This document shows, piece by piece, positions 36,734 through 46,507 of a stretch of 64,000 nucleotides of DNA. A program made the position numbers and the translations under genes. The notes below the pieces were generated by a model. The model had not been told where the DNA came from, did no database searches, and saw only the letters and a program-made list of their open reading frames with translations. Source of the DNA: Lepidurus packardi (lineage: Eukaryota > Arthropoda > Branchiopoda > Notostraca > Triopsidae); the NCBI GenBank assembly GCA_023053545.1, contig JAKZAN010000054.1, positions 124,001 through 188,000 on the forward strand. The letters are read 5' to 3'. Within the stretch, counting starts at the first letter, position 1, and each line of letters begins with the position of its first letter.

Positions 36734-37648
36734 TTATTTTGTTGTAGCGGCTGGAATGGCTGCTGTTGCTTCTGTTTCTGCGTATATTTCGCCTTCCGGC
36801 GCTTTAGCGTCTTTTGGATTGCTTCCCCCTAATGAAATCACGTAACTCGCGACATGCTGAATTTCTTTTGGTTTCAAGGTGCCACGCCAAGCCACCATTC
36901 CTTTTCCATCTCGGCCACCATTTGTGATGGTGTGGAATATGTTTTTGATGCCACCACCCAGAATCCAATGGTCATCAGTTAAATTTGGGCCAATTTGTCC
37001 GCCCGCATCTGCACGGTGACAAGCTGCACAATTGTTTTCGAAAATTGTTTTTCCCGAAGCTATTTCGGCTGCGTCAGTGAGTAACGTAACTGTTTTTTCG
37101 TCCATTAAATCTGGTGCGGTTCGTTTGTACTCTTCCACATCTAATTTAGCCTGAGCCATTTCTTGCTGAAATTCGTCTTCTTGGCTGTTGCCAGACATTA
37201 ATTCGTACTGCACCAGGTATATGGCACTAAAGGCAATACAACCATAAAACAAATACACCCACCATGGCGGAAGATTGTTGTCTAGTTCTTTAATGCCGTC
37301 ATAATCATGGTGCAACAAAAGTGCTGCTTCTGATTCAATTGGTGCACTTTTAGTTAGTTTGTGCATCAGATTTTTATACCATTCGCGCTCTTTTAATGGC
37401 ACCAACTGTTTCGATTCAAGTTCTTTTTTCTGTTCTTCTGTCAATAACTGATAAGTCATATTGTCTATTGCAGCAATCGTCATTTCGATCGCAATTAGCA
37501 CAACTAGCACAATTAACAAAAAAAACAAAGTGAGTGGGTAGCGCACAAATGCGGGTTGGTCTCCTGAATCTATAAAGTATTCCATTGCGCCGAAGATGGC
37601 AAAAAACAGCACCGGCACGCGTAAGTAATTTGGAAAGTAGTTTTTCAT
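36734..37648 (-). CDS. ccoP: CcoP: cbb3 oxidase cytochrome c subunit (one haem)
   Basis: A 304-residue subunit. The N-terminus has two hydrophobic segments, then the CcoP_N helix LPPWWVYLFYGCIAFSAIYLV near residue 125, and a cytochrome c domain with a single CAACH near residue 210 and a later Met for the axial ligand (GKGMVAWRG). Proteobacterial CcoP has two haem c sites; only one is seen here. The Ala/Thr-rich tail is unusual. It is part of the ccoI-S-NO-Q-P-G-H operon. Confidence 0.93.
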   Translation of the reverse strand: MKNYFPNYLRVPVLFFAIFGAMEYFIDSGDQPAFVRYPLTLFFLLIVLVVLIAIEMTIAAIDNMTYQLLTEEQKKELESKQLVPLKEREWYKNLMHKLTKSAPIESEAALLLHHDYDGIKELDNNLPPWWVYLFYGCIAFSAIYLVQYELMSGNSQEDEFQQEMAQAKLDVEEYKRTAPDLMDEKTVTLLTDAAEIASGKTIFENNCAACHRADAGGQIGPNLTDDHWILGGGIKNIFHTITNGGRDGKGMVAWRGTLKPKEIQHVASYVISLGGSNPKDAKAPEGEIYAETEATAAIPAATTK

Positions 37649-37672
37649 TGCTTTGGTTTTATGGTTATGGAT

Positions 37673-37840
37673 TTAGTCCTTAAGTGGGATTTCACTGATT
37701 TCTGAAATCGTCGACTTCTTATAGGAGAACACCCAAATGGCCAGTATTACAAAAAATGTAAAGAAGATACTTAATGAGATAATCGGATAAATCTCGACTC
37801 CCGCGATGGTTTCCATGTTGTGTTTAATGGCTTCAAACAT
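37673..37840 (-). CDS. ccoQ: CcoQ-like small subunit of cbb3 oxidase
   Basis: A 55-residue single-pass membrane protein. The frame starts with ATG at 37840, 5 bp after ccoNO, and ends 24 bp before ccoP. The hydrophobic segment is about residues 18-38 (PIISLSIFFTFFVILAIWVF), followed by a short charged tail. Size, position and topology fit CcoQ/FixQ, a stabilising subunit. Confidence 0.8.
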   Translation of the reverse strand: MFEAIKHNMETIAGVEIYPIISLSIFFTFFVILAIWVFSYKKSTISEISEIPLKD

Positions 37841-37845
37841 AATTT

Positions 37846-40035
37846 CTATTTTTTAGCGTAATCTTTTACTTTAATATCGGTTCCAAGTCTTTGGATGTAG
37901 GCAATAACAGCTACAATTTCGCGCTGGTTCATTGGCACAAAATTCTCGCCTTTTGTAGCGGCGTTTTGTTTGCTGGCCGCGTAGCTTTTCACGAAATCGG
38001 GATCTGATTTCAGATTGTCCTCAATTTGTAAAGCTTGTTTGCGCATGTGGTTTTTGGCGTCGGCGATTTCAGCATCAGTATATGGCACACCTAAAGTTTG
38101 CATAACCCTCATTTTTGGCTGAATATCCTCGATTTCCATTGCTTTGTTGTCGAAAAGCCATTTATAGCCTGGCATTATTGATCCAGACGATGTGCTTTGC
38201 GGATCCCAAAGGTGGTTGAAATGCCAATTGTCGTTGTATTTACCGCCCACGCGCTGCAAGTCAGGGCCTGTTCGTTTTGAGCCCCAAAGGAATGGCCTGT
38301 CATAAACAAATTCGCCTGCTTTTGATTGTGGTCCATAACGTTCCACTTCACTTCGGAACGGGCGAATCATCTGAGAATGGCAGCCCACACAGCCTTCTCG
38401 GATATAGATGTCTCGTCCTTCAAGTTCTAAAGGTGTATAAGGTTTCACACTTGCAATTGTTGGGATGTTGGACTTTACCATGATTGTTGGTACAATCTGA
38501 ATTACACCGCCAATCAAAATTGCAATTGTAGCCAAAAGTGTCATCTGGATTGGTCTTCTTTCTAGCCAGCCATGCCATTTTTCACCTTTTAAACGGCCAT
38601 TTGAAATTTTCTGTAAAGCAGGTGCTTCTGCTAATTCATCTTGGACAGTTGCATTTTTTCGGACTGTTTGAATGATGTTGTACACTAGGATAAACATACC
38701 CACGATATACATGCTACCGCCAATCATTCTCATCCAGTACATTGGAATAATTTGCGTAACAGTTTCCAAGAAATTCCCATAAGTTAATGTTCCATCTGGA
38801 TTAAATTGCTTCCACATTGAAGCTTGTGCAAAACCAGCAACATAGAGCGGAAGTGTATAAATAATGATTCCGAGTGTACCAATCCAAAAATGAACGTTTG
38901 CAAGTTTAGTAGAAAATAGTGGCCCTTTCGTCATTCGTGGAATCAACCAATAAATCATACCAAAAGCCATAAATCCGTTCCAAGCCAACGCCCCAACGTG
39001 CACGTGTGCTACGATCCAATCCGTATAGTGCGCAATAGCGTTTACGTTCTTTAGCGACAACATAGGGCCTTCAAAAGTCGCCATGCCGTAGCCTGTAATA
39101 GCTACTACGAAAAATTTAAGAACCGGTTCAACACGAACTTTGTCCCAAACGCCACGAAGCGTTAGCAAACCGTTGATCATACCGCCCCAAGATGGTGCAA
39201 TCAACATAATTGAAAACACAACACCTAAGTTTTGAGCCCATGTTGGCAAAGCAGAATATAGAAGGTGGTGGGGTCCAGCCCAGATGTATATAAAAATTAA
39301 CGACCAAAAGTGAATAATCGACAATCGATAAGAATAGACTGGTCGATTAGCTGCCTTCGGAATGAAGTAATACATTAATCCGAGGAAAGGCGTTGTTAGG
39401 AAAAACGCAACGGCGTTGTGACCGTACCACCATTGCACCAAAGCATCTTGCACGCCAGCATAAGCAGAATAACTTTTCATAGCAGACACGGGAAGCGCCA
39501 AACTATTAAAAATATGCAGCACAGCGACGGTCACGAAAGTTGCCAAATAGAACCAGATGGCCACATAAAGATGTCTTTCGCGTCTGCGCAATATCGTGCC
39601 AATCATGTTGATTCCGAATACTACCCAAATTAGCGCAATTGCAATATCAATTGGCCATTCCAACTCGGCATATTCTTTTGAACTGGTATAACCCATCGGC
39701 AAACTAATGGCAGCCGCAACAATAATCAATTGCCAGCCCCAAAAGTGAATGTTGCTTAAAACATCGCTAAACATTCTGGCTTTAAGCAAGCGCTGAAGCG
39801 AATAATAAATTCCCGCGAACATCGCATTTCCGACGAAAGCGAAAATAACCGCATTGGTGTGCAAAGGCCGAAGACGACCAAAACTCAGAAATGGAATCCC
39901 GTCCGTAAGATTGGGGAACAAGAATAAAATCGCCAGCAGTAAGCCAACCGCCATTCCGACTACGCCGAAAAGAATCGTAGCATAGATGAACTTCTTTACA
40001 ATTTTGTTGTCGTAGTAAAATTGTTGCATTTCCAT
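37846..40035 (-). CDS. ccoNO: CcoNO fusion: cbb3 oxidase subunits I and II
   Basis: A 729-residue fusion. The first about 460 residues are the CcoN haem-copper core with many membrane segments and His ligands (e.g. HTNAVIFAFVGNAMFAG; IWAGPHHLLYSALPTW; DWIVAHVHVGALAWNGF). A further membrane segment (about 495-515) leads into the CcoO domain, with haem c motif CVGCH near 555 and the CcoO signature SQMIRPFRSE and YGP. Fused CcoNO is usual in Bacteroidota. It reduces oxygen to water at low oxygen. Confidence 0.94.
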   Translation of the reverse strand: MEMQQFYYDNKIVKKFIYATILFGVVGMAVGLLLAILFLFPNLTDGIPFLSFGRLRPLHTNAVIFAFVGNAMFAGIYYSLQRLLKARMFSDVLSNIHFWGWQLIIVAAAISLPMGYTSSKEYAELEWPIDIAIALIWVVFGINMIGTILRRRERHLYVAIWFYLATFVTVAVLHIFNSLALPVSAMKSYSAYAGVQDALVQWWYGHNAVAFFLTTPFLGLMYYFIPKAANRPVYSYRLSIIHFWSLIFIYIWAGPHHLLYSALPTWAQNLGVVFSIMLIAPSWGGMINGLLTLRGVWDKVRVEPVLKFFVVAITGYGMATFEGPMLSLKNVNAIAHYTDWIVAHVHVGALAWNGFMAFGMIYWLIPRMTKGPLFSTKLANVHFWIGTLGIIIYTLPLYVAGFAQASMWKQFNPDGTLTYGNFLETVTQIIPMYWMRMIGGSMYIVGMFILVYNIIQTVRKNATVQDELAEAPALQKISNGRLKGEKWHGWLERRPIQMTLLATIAILIGGVIQIVPTIMVKSNIPTIASVKPYTPLELEGRDIYIREGCVGCHSQMIRPFRSEVERYGPQSKAGEFVYDRPFLWGSKRTGPDLQRVGGKYNDNWHFNHLWDPQSTSSGSIMPGYKWLFDNKAMEIEDIQPKMRVMQTLGVPYTDAEIADAKNHMRKQALQIEDNLKSDPDFVKSYAASKQNAATKGENFVPMNQREIVAVIAYIQRLGTDIKVKDYAKK

Positions 40036-40036
40036 A

Positions 40037-40222
40037 TTATTTATTGTTTTCTGGATTTTTTGTTTCTTTAATTTTTATTTTAAGTTCATCGTCAAAAAGC
40101 ATCCGAACTGAGGGGGTATAGTCGTCGTCATATTGGCCGCTTTTAACTGCTCGGAGGAAGGCAATGAAAAAGCCAATTGCTACAATTATGCTGATGGATA
40201 TTAGCAGATAAATTACGCTCAT
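40037..40222 (-). CDS. ccoS: CcoS: cbb3 maturation protein
   Basis: A 61-residue protein with one N-terminal membrane segment (about 4-24) and the CcoS pattern FLRAVKSGQYDD, which follows it. It fits between ccoI (4 bp) and ccoNO (1 bp). CcoS is needed to place cofactors in the oxidase. Confidence 0.9.
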   Translation of the reverse strand: MSVIYLLISISIIVAIGFFIAFLRAVKSGQYDDDYTPSVRMLFDDELKIKIKETKNPENNK

Positions 40223-40226
40223 GATT

Positions 40227-42707
40227 TTAATTTGTGTTTGGCAAAATTACCGACCCGCTATCGCCCAAATAATGATATTTGTCATACTTCTGAAGTTTTT
40301 TCGCATCTGCTTCTGAAATTGCATTTTTGGCTTGCAGCGTCCGCGCATAAAAATTACTCATCACTGTCACGAATGATATGATTGTGATGGTGCTTAGCGG
40401 CATAATAATGGCCGCCACCAGCGGAAGCAGGTTGCCTGTTACGGCAAATGAAAGCCCCACAACATTGTAGAGTAACGACAGTCCGAAACTCATTTTTATA
40501 GTAAACATAGCTTTGGACGCATTGCTTAAAAACAAGTCCAATCGGTATAGCTCAGATGCGTCTAGTATGGCGTCGCAGGCAGGCGAAAACACATTTACAT
40601 TTTCAGAAACAGAAATGCCAATGTTACTCTGCGCAAGTGCTCCAGCATCGTTTAGGCCATCGCCAACCATCATTACGTTTCGGCCTTCTTCTTGCAATTT
40701 CTTGATGTATTCTAGTTTCTGTTCAGGTTTTTGATTGAATACTAAATGTGTTCCGGGGGGCATAAGATTGCGCAACACACCTTTTTCGCCTTCATTATCG
40801 CCTGATAAAATGACAAGTTGGTATGATGTGTTGAGTTTCGTAAAAAGGTTTTTTAAACCATCGCGGTATTCATTTCTGAAAATATATTTGCCAATATAAA
40901 TGCCATCAATTTCGATATAAACAGCAGTTTCAATTTGATTTTGGTTTGCGTGTTGGCCGATGAATGCCGCAGATCCCATTTTATAGTGCTTGCCGTCCAC
41001 AATTCCACAAAGTCCTTTTCCTGTGGTTTCTTCAAATGAAGCAGTGGGCTGCAATTGGCAGTCTGGCAAAAAATCATAAAGCATCCGGCTTAATGGGTGG
41101 TTGGAACCTCGCAAAATTGTTTTCATATTGGCCATTTGTGCAGCCGTCAAATCATTTCCAAGCCATTGGATGTTGCTCATTTTATTGGTTGTAATTGTTC
41201 CTGTTTTGTCAAAAACAATGGTGTCAACCTTGGCCAATTGCTCGATCGCGATTGCATTTTTTAGGTAAAATTTATGCCGACCAAAAATCCGAAGCACATT
41301 TCCCAACGTGAACGGCGCCGTCAAAGCCAGTGCGCACGGGCAAGCCACAATCAAAACGGCCGTAAATACATTAAAGGCAGTGTTTATGTCTCTTGGCATC
41401 CAAAACGCAAAACCCACCACAGCAATCAGCATCAAAATGGGTGTGAAATAATGGCTCACGCGGTCTGTAATATTTTTGTGTTTGCGGTCTACTTTCTTCT
41501 GAAATACATCATTGCTCCACAATTGTGTCAGGTAACTTTGCGAAACTGGCTTGGTGACTTCCATTTCGATTATTTTTCCCACTTGTCTGCCACCAGCAAA
41601 TATTTTGTCGCCGCTTTTTTTTGAAATCGGAAGTGCTTCTCCTGTTACAAAACTGTAATCAATTTGGGCTGATTCACTCATTAAAATACCATCAGTCGGA
41701 ATTAATTCTTGGTTTCTAATTAGCAATCGATTGCCTTTCAATACTTCAAAAACAGGGACGCTTTCTTCGGTTTTATCGGGATTTATTCGCGTTACAGCAA
41801 CGGGAAAATATGATTTATAATCGCGTTCAAAGCTCAGAAAACTATACGTTTTGATTTGAAACATTTTGCCCAATAGCATAAAAAATATCAAACCTGTTAG
41901 GCTGTCAAAAAATCCAGGGCCATAATCCAGCACAATATCAACGGAGCTGCGCACAAACATGACGATTATTCCCAAGGCAATCGGGATTTCGATGTTCAGC
42001 ATTTTTGATTTTAACGCATGATAAGCCGCAACATAATAGCCACTAGCGGAATAGAAGAAACTGGGCAACGAGAGGGCAAAAATTAACCATCGGAAGAAGC
42101 CACGGTATTGATCGAGCCAGAATTCCTTTACTTCAAAATACTCGGGAAAAGACAACAACATAATATTTCCAAAACAGAAAAACGCGACACCCAATTTATA
42201 AGTCAGCGAATGATCAGTTTTTTGTTGCTGCGTATTGTAATCGTCCAGACTTATGTAGGGTTCATATCCAATTGAAGCCAAAAGCATCACGATTGCTTTT
42301 AAGTTTGTAGCCTCTTTGTCGAACGATATTCGGACTTTTTTTTCAGGAAAATTTACTTGCGAATATTGAATTCCGTTGTCAAGCCGACTCAAATTTTCCA
42401 AAATCCAAATGCAGGAACTGCAATGGATGTGCGGAATGCTCAGAGAAACGATTTGCGTAATAGCCTCGTCAAATTCAAGAAGTTTACCAACTATTTCTTG
42501 GTTGTCAAGATAAGCATACTTGGTGCTAACCTCGTGTGGCGTAGCGCCTGGTGCATCAGAAAAATCGTAGTAGGAGGTAAGGTTGTTTTCAGAAAATATC
42601 TGGAAGACTGTTTTGCACCCAACACAGCAAAATTTCTTATTGTCGAAAATGATTTCATCGTTTGTTGGAATTTCTAAGCCACAATGGAAACAATTGCACT
42701 TGTCCAT
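40227..42707 (-). CDS. ccoI: CcoI/FixI-type copper-transporting P-type ATPase
   Basis: An 826-residue heavy-metal P-type ATPase. The N-terminus has a Cys-rich metal site (CNCFHCG, then CCVGCKTVF), then an HMA domain with CSSC near residue 96. The copper-binding membrane motif CPC is in ACPCALALT, the phosphorylation site is in FDKTGTITT, and the hinge is GDGLND. It feeds copper to the oxidase and heads the operon. An FNR-like box lies 57-70 bp upstream of the start codon. Confidence 0.94.
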   Translation of the reverse strand: MDKCNCFHCGLEIPTNDEIIFDNKKFCCVGCKTVFQIFSENNLTSYYDFSDAPGATPHEVSTKYAYLDNQEIVGKLLEFDEAITQIVSLSIPHIHCSSCIWILENLSRLDNGIQYSQVNFPEKKVRISFDKEATNLKAIVMLLASIGYEPYISLDDYNTQQQKTDHSLTYKLGVAFFCFGNIMLLSFPEYFEVKEFWLDQYRGFFRWLIFALSLPSFFYSASGYYVAAYHALKSKMLNIEIPIALGIIVMFVRSSVDIVLDYGPGFFDSLTGLIFFMLLGKMFQIKTYSFLSFERDYKSYFPVAVTRINPDKTEESVPVFEVLKGNRLLIRNQELIPTDGILMSESAQIDYSFVTGEALPISKKSGDKIFAGGRQVGKIIEMEVTKPVSQSYLTQLWSNDVFQKKVDRKHKNITDRVSHYFTPILMLIAVVGFAFWMPRDINTAFNVFTAVLIVACPCALALTAPFTLGNVLRIFGRHKFYLKNAIAIEQLAKVDTIVFDKTGTITTNKMSNIQWLGNDLTAAQMANMKTILRGSNHPLSRMLYDFLPDCQLQPTASFEETTGKGLCGIVDGKHYKMGSAAFIGQHANQNQIETAVYIEIDGIYIGKYIFRNEYRDGLKNLFTKLNTSYQLVILSGDNEGEKGVLRNLMPPGTHLVFNQKPEQKLEYIKKLQEEGRNVMMVGDGLNDAGALAQSNIGISVSENVNVFSPACDAILDASELYRLDLFLSNASKAMFTIKMSFGLSLLYNVVGLSFAVTGNLLPLVAAIIMPLSTITIISFVTVMSNFYARTLQAKNAISEADAKKLQKYDKYHYLGDSGSVILPNTN

Positions 42708-42733
42708 ATTTTAGTCATTTAAATTACTTGGGG

Positions 42734-42777
42734 CAAAGTTCGATTAGCTGGTTTTCTAAAAATATGATGCTTATCAT
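42734..42777 (-). promoter_or_regulatory. FNR/Crp-like box and -7 element of the cbb3 operon
   Basis: At 42764-42777 the sequence ATGATGCTTATCAT is a palindrome with the TGAT-N4-ATCA core of FNR-type boxes. On the minus strand GAACTTTG (42741-42734) is one base from TAnnTTTG. If transcription starts near 42729, the box centre lies at about -41.5, the place for activators that contact RNA polymerase at class II promoters. This would fit oxygen-dependent control of ccoI-S-NO-Q-P-G-H. Confidence 0.5.
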
Positions 42778-42834
42778 TATACACGATTTATAATTATTAC
42801 GACCAATTTTCACTGCAAAGCCAAGTCAATCAAG

Positions 42835-42842
42835 TATCTTTG
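42835..42842 (+). promoter_or_regulatory. Possible -7 element of era
   Basis: TATCTTTG matches TAnnTTTG exactly, 41 bases before the era ATG. No good TTG at -33 was seen. Confidence 0.45.
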
Positions 42843-42883
42843 CGGTTTAATTGCCCATAAAGCTACCATCTTAACACCAGGTT

Positions 42884-43765
42884 ATGTCACATAAAGCAGG
42901 TTTTGTAAACATTATTGGAAATCCAAACGTCGGAAAATCAACGCTAATGAATGCGTTTGTTGGCGAGCGTTTATCGATTATTACATCGAAAGCACAAACA
43001 ACCCGTCACCGTATTTTGGGCATTGTCAACGGCGAAGATTTTCAGTTGATTTTGTCAGATACGCCAGGAATTATCAAGCCAGCTTATGAGATGCAAGCTT
43101 CAATGATGAACTTTGTAAAATCGGCTTTCGAAGATGCTGATATCTTGATTTATATGGTTGAAATTGGCGAGAAGGATTTGAAAGACGAATCGTTTTTTAA
43201 CAAAATCATTCACGCTAAAATTCCAGTTTTATTGTTGTTGAATAAAATTGACAATTCGAACCAAGATGAGTTGGAAGAACAAGTTGCTTTTTGGACTGAG
43301 AAAGTGCCAAATGCCGAAATATTTCCAATATCAGCCTTAAAGAACTTTAATGTTCCTGAGGTTTTTGCTAGAATTATCGCATTGTTACCAGAATCACCTG
43401 CCTATTATCCAAAAGACCAATTGACGGATAAACCAGAACGCTTCTTTGTGAATGAAACCATCCGTGAAAAAATCTTGCTTAATTACAGCAAAGAAATTCC
43501 ATATGCCGTAGAAATTGTGACCGAAGAATTTTTCGAAGACGAAAATATCATCAGGATTCGTTCACTAATCATGGTTGAACGCGACACCCAAAAGGGCATC
43601 ATCATCGGGCACAAAGGCGCAGCTTTAAAGAAAGTTGGGATGGAATCTCGAGCTGATTTGGAGAAGTTCTTTGGCAAGCAAATCCACATTGAGTTATACG
43701 TCAAAGTGAATAAAAACTGGCGAAGCAATGCAAACCAACTGAAACGTTTTGGGTATAACCAATAA
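42884..43765 (+). CDS. era: GTPase Era
   Basis: A 293-residue GTPase with a C-terminal KH domain. GTPase motifs are GNPNVGKST (near residue 12), DTPG and NKID; the KH domain has GHKGAALKKVG near residue 245 followed by IELYVKVNKNWR. Era binds 16S rRNA during small-subunit assembly. It converges on the TolC gene with 2 bp between stop codons. Confidence 0.96.
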   Translation: MSHKAGFVNIIGNPNVGKSTLMNAFVGERLSIITSKAQTTRHRILGIVNGEDFQLILSDTPGIIKPAYEMQASMMNFVKSAFEDADILIYMVEIGEKDLKDESFFNKIIHAKIPVLLLLNKIDNSNQDELEEQVAFWTEKVPNAEIFPISALKNFNVPEVFARIIALLPESPAYYPKDQLTDKPERFFVNETIREKILLNYSKEIPYAVEIVTEEFFEDENIIRIRSLIMVERDTQKGIIIGHKGAALKKVGMESRADLEKFFGKQIHIELYVKVNKNWRSNANQLKRFGYNQ

Positions 43766-43767
43766 CT

Positions 43768-45162
43768 TTAATTCGGATTTGCAATCGTTCTAAACAAGTC
43801 GATGTGCGACACAAGCAATTTGTTTTCTAAGGCAAGTTCTGATAGTTGGCTACCAATTAAATTGTTTTCTCTGGTGTTGATTAAAAATAGCGAGCTTTCA
43901 CCCAAATAGAACATCCGTTCTTCAGCGCTCAACATCGTGCGGTAATCTTTCACCAGCTGGTCTATGAGGCTTTTTTGCTTGCGAAGAGACGTGATTTCAT
44001 TTTTATTGGCTTCCAATTTATTCTTAAGTTGCAATTTTTCTAGGTCTAAATTTAAGCGTGCCTCTTGCAGTTTAATTTTCGCCAATTTCAAAGCACCGCG
44101 TTCTTTTCTTAAAAATAGGGGAACTTGCAAGTTTACGCCAACCTTATAATCTTCAAAACGGTAGTTTTCAAAATATGATGGTTCAGAAATATACGAATAG
44201 CCAACATCAACTTTAGGCAAAAGCATGTTTGCTTTGAGTTTCTTTTCGACATCTAAAATTGATATTTTTTGGTTCAAAGCAATCATTTTTGGGTGTGCTT
44301 CTATCAGTTGGCTGTCTGCTAAGGCCTCATTTGTTTGTAAGATTATATTAATTTCAGCCAATAAGTTTTCTTTTGGTTGCACGTTGTCGACTAGTTCTAA
44401 AGGAACATTATCTGACGTCCATAAAAAATTAGACAACTCTAATTTCGCTTTCAAAAGTTTCAGTTTCGCCTCTTCTAAGTTCAGCTGTCTTGTTCTTATT
44501 GCAATTCCCGCTTCAATACTGTCAATTGCGGGTTTGTCACCATTGCGGATTAGGCTTTCGATTCCTTTGTATCGAATGCGAGCATTTTCATTATAGGTTT
44601 CATATAATTGAACTTCCGCAAAATGACGCTGCCAGTTAAAGAAAGCAACTGAAGCGGCATGAAGTACCTCGACCGCTTGGAGTTTTCGCTCGGCATCGTT
44701 CAGATTTATTTGCATTTTGGCCATTCGCAAATCCGCCATTCTTTGGTTAATAAACAATCCTTGTCCCAATGGAACTGAAATTCCAACTGCGGTTAAACCT
44801 GAATTTGGAACCGTATTTTCTGGGTTTAAGTAGATGCCATCGTTGTTTTCAAAACCTGCTTTTAGTTCAATGCCGTACCATGTTGGGATCTTAAAATTAG
44901 AATTGAATACTGAATAATATTCCTTATCGGAATATTGTTTCTGCGCAAAGTCTGCTTCAATTTTAGGATCAAAAGCGCCGCGGGCTTGTGTGACTTGCGC
45001 TTTTGCTGCATCAGTCAGCAAATTTGCGCGCTTTACTAGCGGGTGGTTCTTTTTTACGATGTCAAGAAACTCGGCATAAGCGATTTTTTGCTCCTGCGAA
45101 AGCACTGGGAGCGAAAAAAGGAGCAATCCTAAAAGCCAAAAAATCACGGTCTTATTTTGCAT
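43768..45162 (-). CDS. TolC-family outer-membrane efflux protein
   Basis: A 464-residue protein with a signal peptide (MQNKTVIFWLLGLLLFSLPVLS, cut near SQ) and long coiled-coil helices arranged as in TolC, with beta-barrel segments such as VGISVPLGQGLF and VGVNLQVPLFLRKERG. It forms the outer-membrane channel of a three-part exporter with the ABC and HlyD proteins next to it. Its start overlaps the HlyD gene end by 11 bp. Confidence 0.9.
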   Translation of the reverse strand: MQNKTVIFWLLGLLLFSLPVLSQEQKIAYAEFLDIVKKNHPLVKRANLLTDAAKAQVTQARGAFDPKIEADFAQKQYSDKEYYSVFNSNFKIPTWYGIELKAGFENNDGIYLNPENTVPNSGLTAVGISVPLGQGLFINQRMADLRMAKMQINLNDAERKLQAVEVLHAASVAFFNWQRHFAEVQLYETYNENARIRYKGIESLIRNGDKPAIDSIEAGIAIRTRQLNLEEAKLKLLKAKLELSNFLWTSDNVPLELVDNVQPKENLLAEINIILQTNEALADSQLIEAHPKMIALNQKISILDVEKKLKANMLLPKVDVGYSYISEPSYFENYRFEDYKVGVNLQVPLFLRKERGALKLAKIKLQEARLNLDLEKLQLKNKLEANKNEITSLRKQKSLIDQLVKDYRTMLSAEERMFYLGESSLFLINTRENNLIGSQLSELALENKLLVSHIDLFRTIANPN

Positions 45163-46507
45163 TGTCTGTTTTTTCAGCAGTTGTTGTTGTTTTATAGTAG
45201 TTTGGTGGAAATCCGTTTAAGGTTCGCCATATTTCAAACCAAATTGGAACGGTGTTTAATAGTGCAATCGTTTCTGCGCCCGCACCAATGCTTAGTTGTT
45301 TTGGCCATGCTGCTTCGTTTTTGTCCGGTGCAATTAACACGCGGTATTTCCCATTTGGGCTAATAAAGTTTTCTATGGCAACAATTTTTCCGCCAAAAGT
45401 TCCGTAGGACATGTTTGGCCAACCTGAAAAAACAATTGTTGGCCATCCATCAAACCAAACACGAACGCTTTCGCCTCGGTTCACAAGAGGCAAATCGATT
45501 GGGTCGATGTAAGTTTCGACAGCAATATCAAACTGAGCAGGCATTATACTTGCAATTGCAGTTCCTTCTTTGATCATTTCACCCAAACCAGATTGTAGTG
45601 CGCGGTTCACGTAGCCGTCTTGTGGTGCCAAAATATAGTACAATCCGTTTCGAACCTGATAGTTAACGTATTGATTTTCAAGTTTTTTTACTTGTGCTTC
45701 TGTGTCATATTGAGAACTTAAGGCAGTGAATTTGTCGCTTTCAGTTTTGAAGATTTTTTCACCGTATTCGGCTGAAATTCTGTTAATTTCAACTTTTGCA
45801 TTTATTAACTCGTTTTTGCTGGTCAATAATTTATTTTCTTGCGTGATGATTTTTGCTTCGGATTCTTGTTGTTTCAAGCGTTTTTCTTCAACATCAGACA
45901 GTGCTTTTAGTCCTTCCTTATTCAATTGGATCGATCGGTTGTATTGTGTGTTAGCAATTTTTAGCTGTGTTTTTGTAGCCTCCAGATCGATGCTGTCGCT
46001 TTTTACTTTCAAGATTGATTGCCTAATTTTATTTTCGGCCATTTCCAATTTCAATTTGCGCTCTGATGCAATCGAGTTCATTTGTCCTGATAGCGAATTG
46101 ACTTTGCCTCCATATGATTTTTGCGCACTTTTTTTGGCTTCCACTTGGTTTTTTGTGTTTTGCACCAAATTTGGGTCAAAATAGTCGTCTTTTGTTTCTG
46201 ATATAAACAAAATTGTGTCGCCTTTTTTCACGAAGTCACCTTCGTTTACATACCATTTTTCGATCCGGCCACCAATCGCGGAATGAATTGTCTGCGGTCG
46301 TTGTCCTGGTTTTAGGGCGGTTACAAACCCAGATCCGGAGATGTTTTGCGTCCACGGCAAGAACAGTAAAATGACACCAATAATAGCAACCGCAACGATA
46401 ATTCTGTTTAAGATTTTATAGTGAGGCCGGTTGCTTAAACTTTTAATTGTATGAAAGCGATCGCCATCTAGGGTTACGGCTTTGTTTCCTTTTGATAGAT
46501 TAAGCAT
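45152..46507 (-). CDS. HlyD-family membrane fusion protein
   Basis: A 451-residue adaptor. It has one membrane segment near residues 33-52, a biotinyl/lipoyl-like domain (GGRIEKWYVNEGDFVKKGDTIL), long coiled-coil hairpins (about 100-290) and a second half of the lipoyl domain (YYILAPQDGYVNRALQSG). I chose the ATG at 46507; the longer frame to 46555 runs inside the ABC gene. It bridges the inner-membrane ABC protein and TolC. Confidence 0.9.
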   Translation of the reverse strand: MLNLSKGNKAVTLDGDRFHTIKSLSNRPHYKILNRIIVAVAIIGVILLFLPWTQNISGSGFVTALKPGQRPQTIHSAIGGRIEKWYVNEGDFVKKGDTILFISETKDDYFDPNLVQNTKNQVEAKKSAQKSYGGKVNSLSGQMNSIASERKLKLEMAENKIRQSILKVKSDSIDLEATKTQLKIANTQYNRSIQLNKEGLKALSDVEEKRLKQQESEAKIITQENKLLTSKNELINAKVEINRISAEYGEKIFKTESDKFTALSSQYDTEAQVKKLENQYVNYQVRNGLYYILAPQDGYVNRALQSGLGEMIKEGTAIASIMPAQFDIAVETYIDPIDLPLVNRGESVRVWFDGWPTIVFSGWPNMSYGTFGGKIVAIENFISPNGKYRVLIAPDKNEAAWPKQLSIGAGAETIALLNTVPIWFEIWRTLNGFPPNYYKTTTTAEKTDNAK

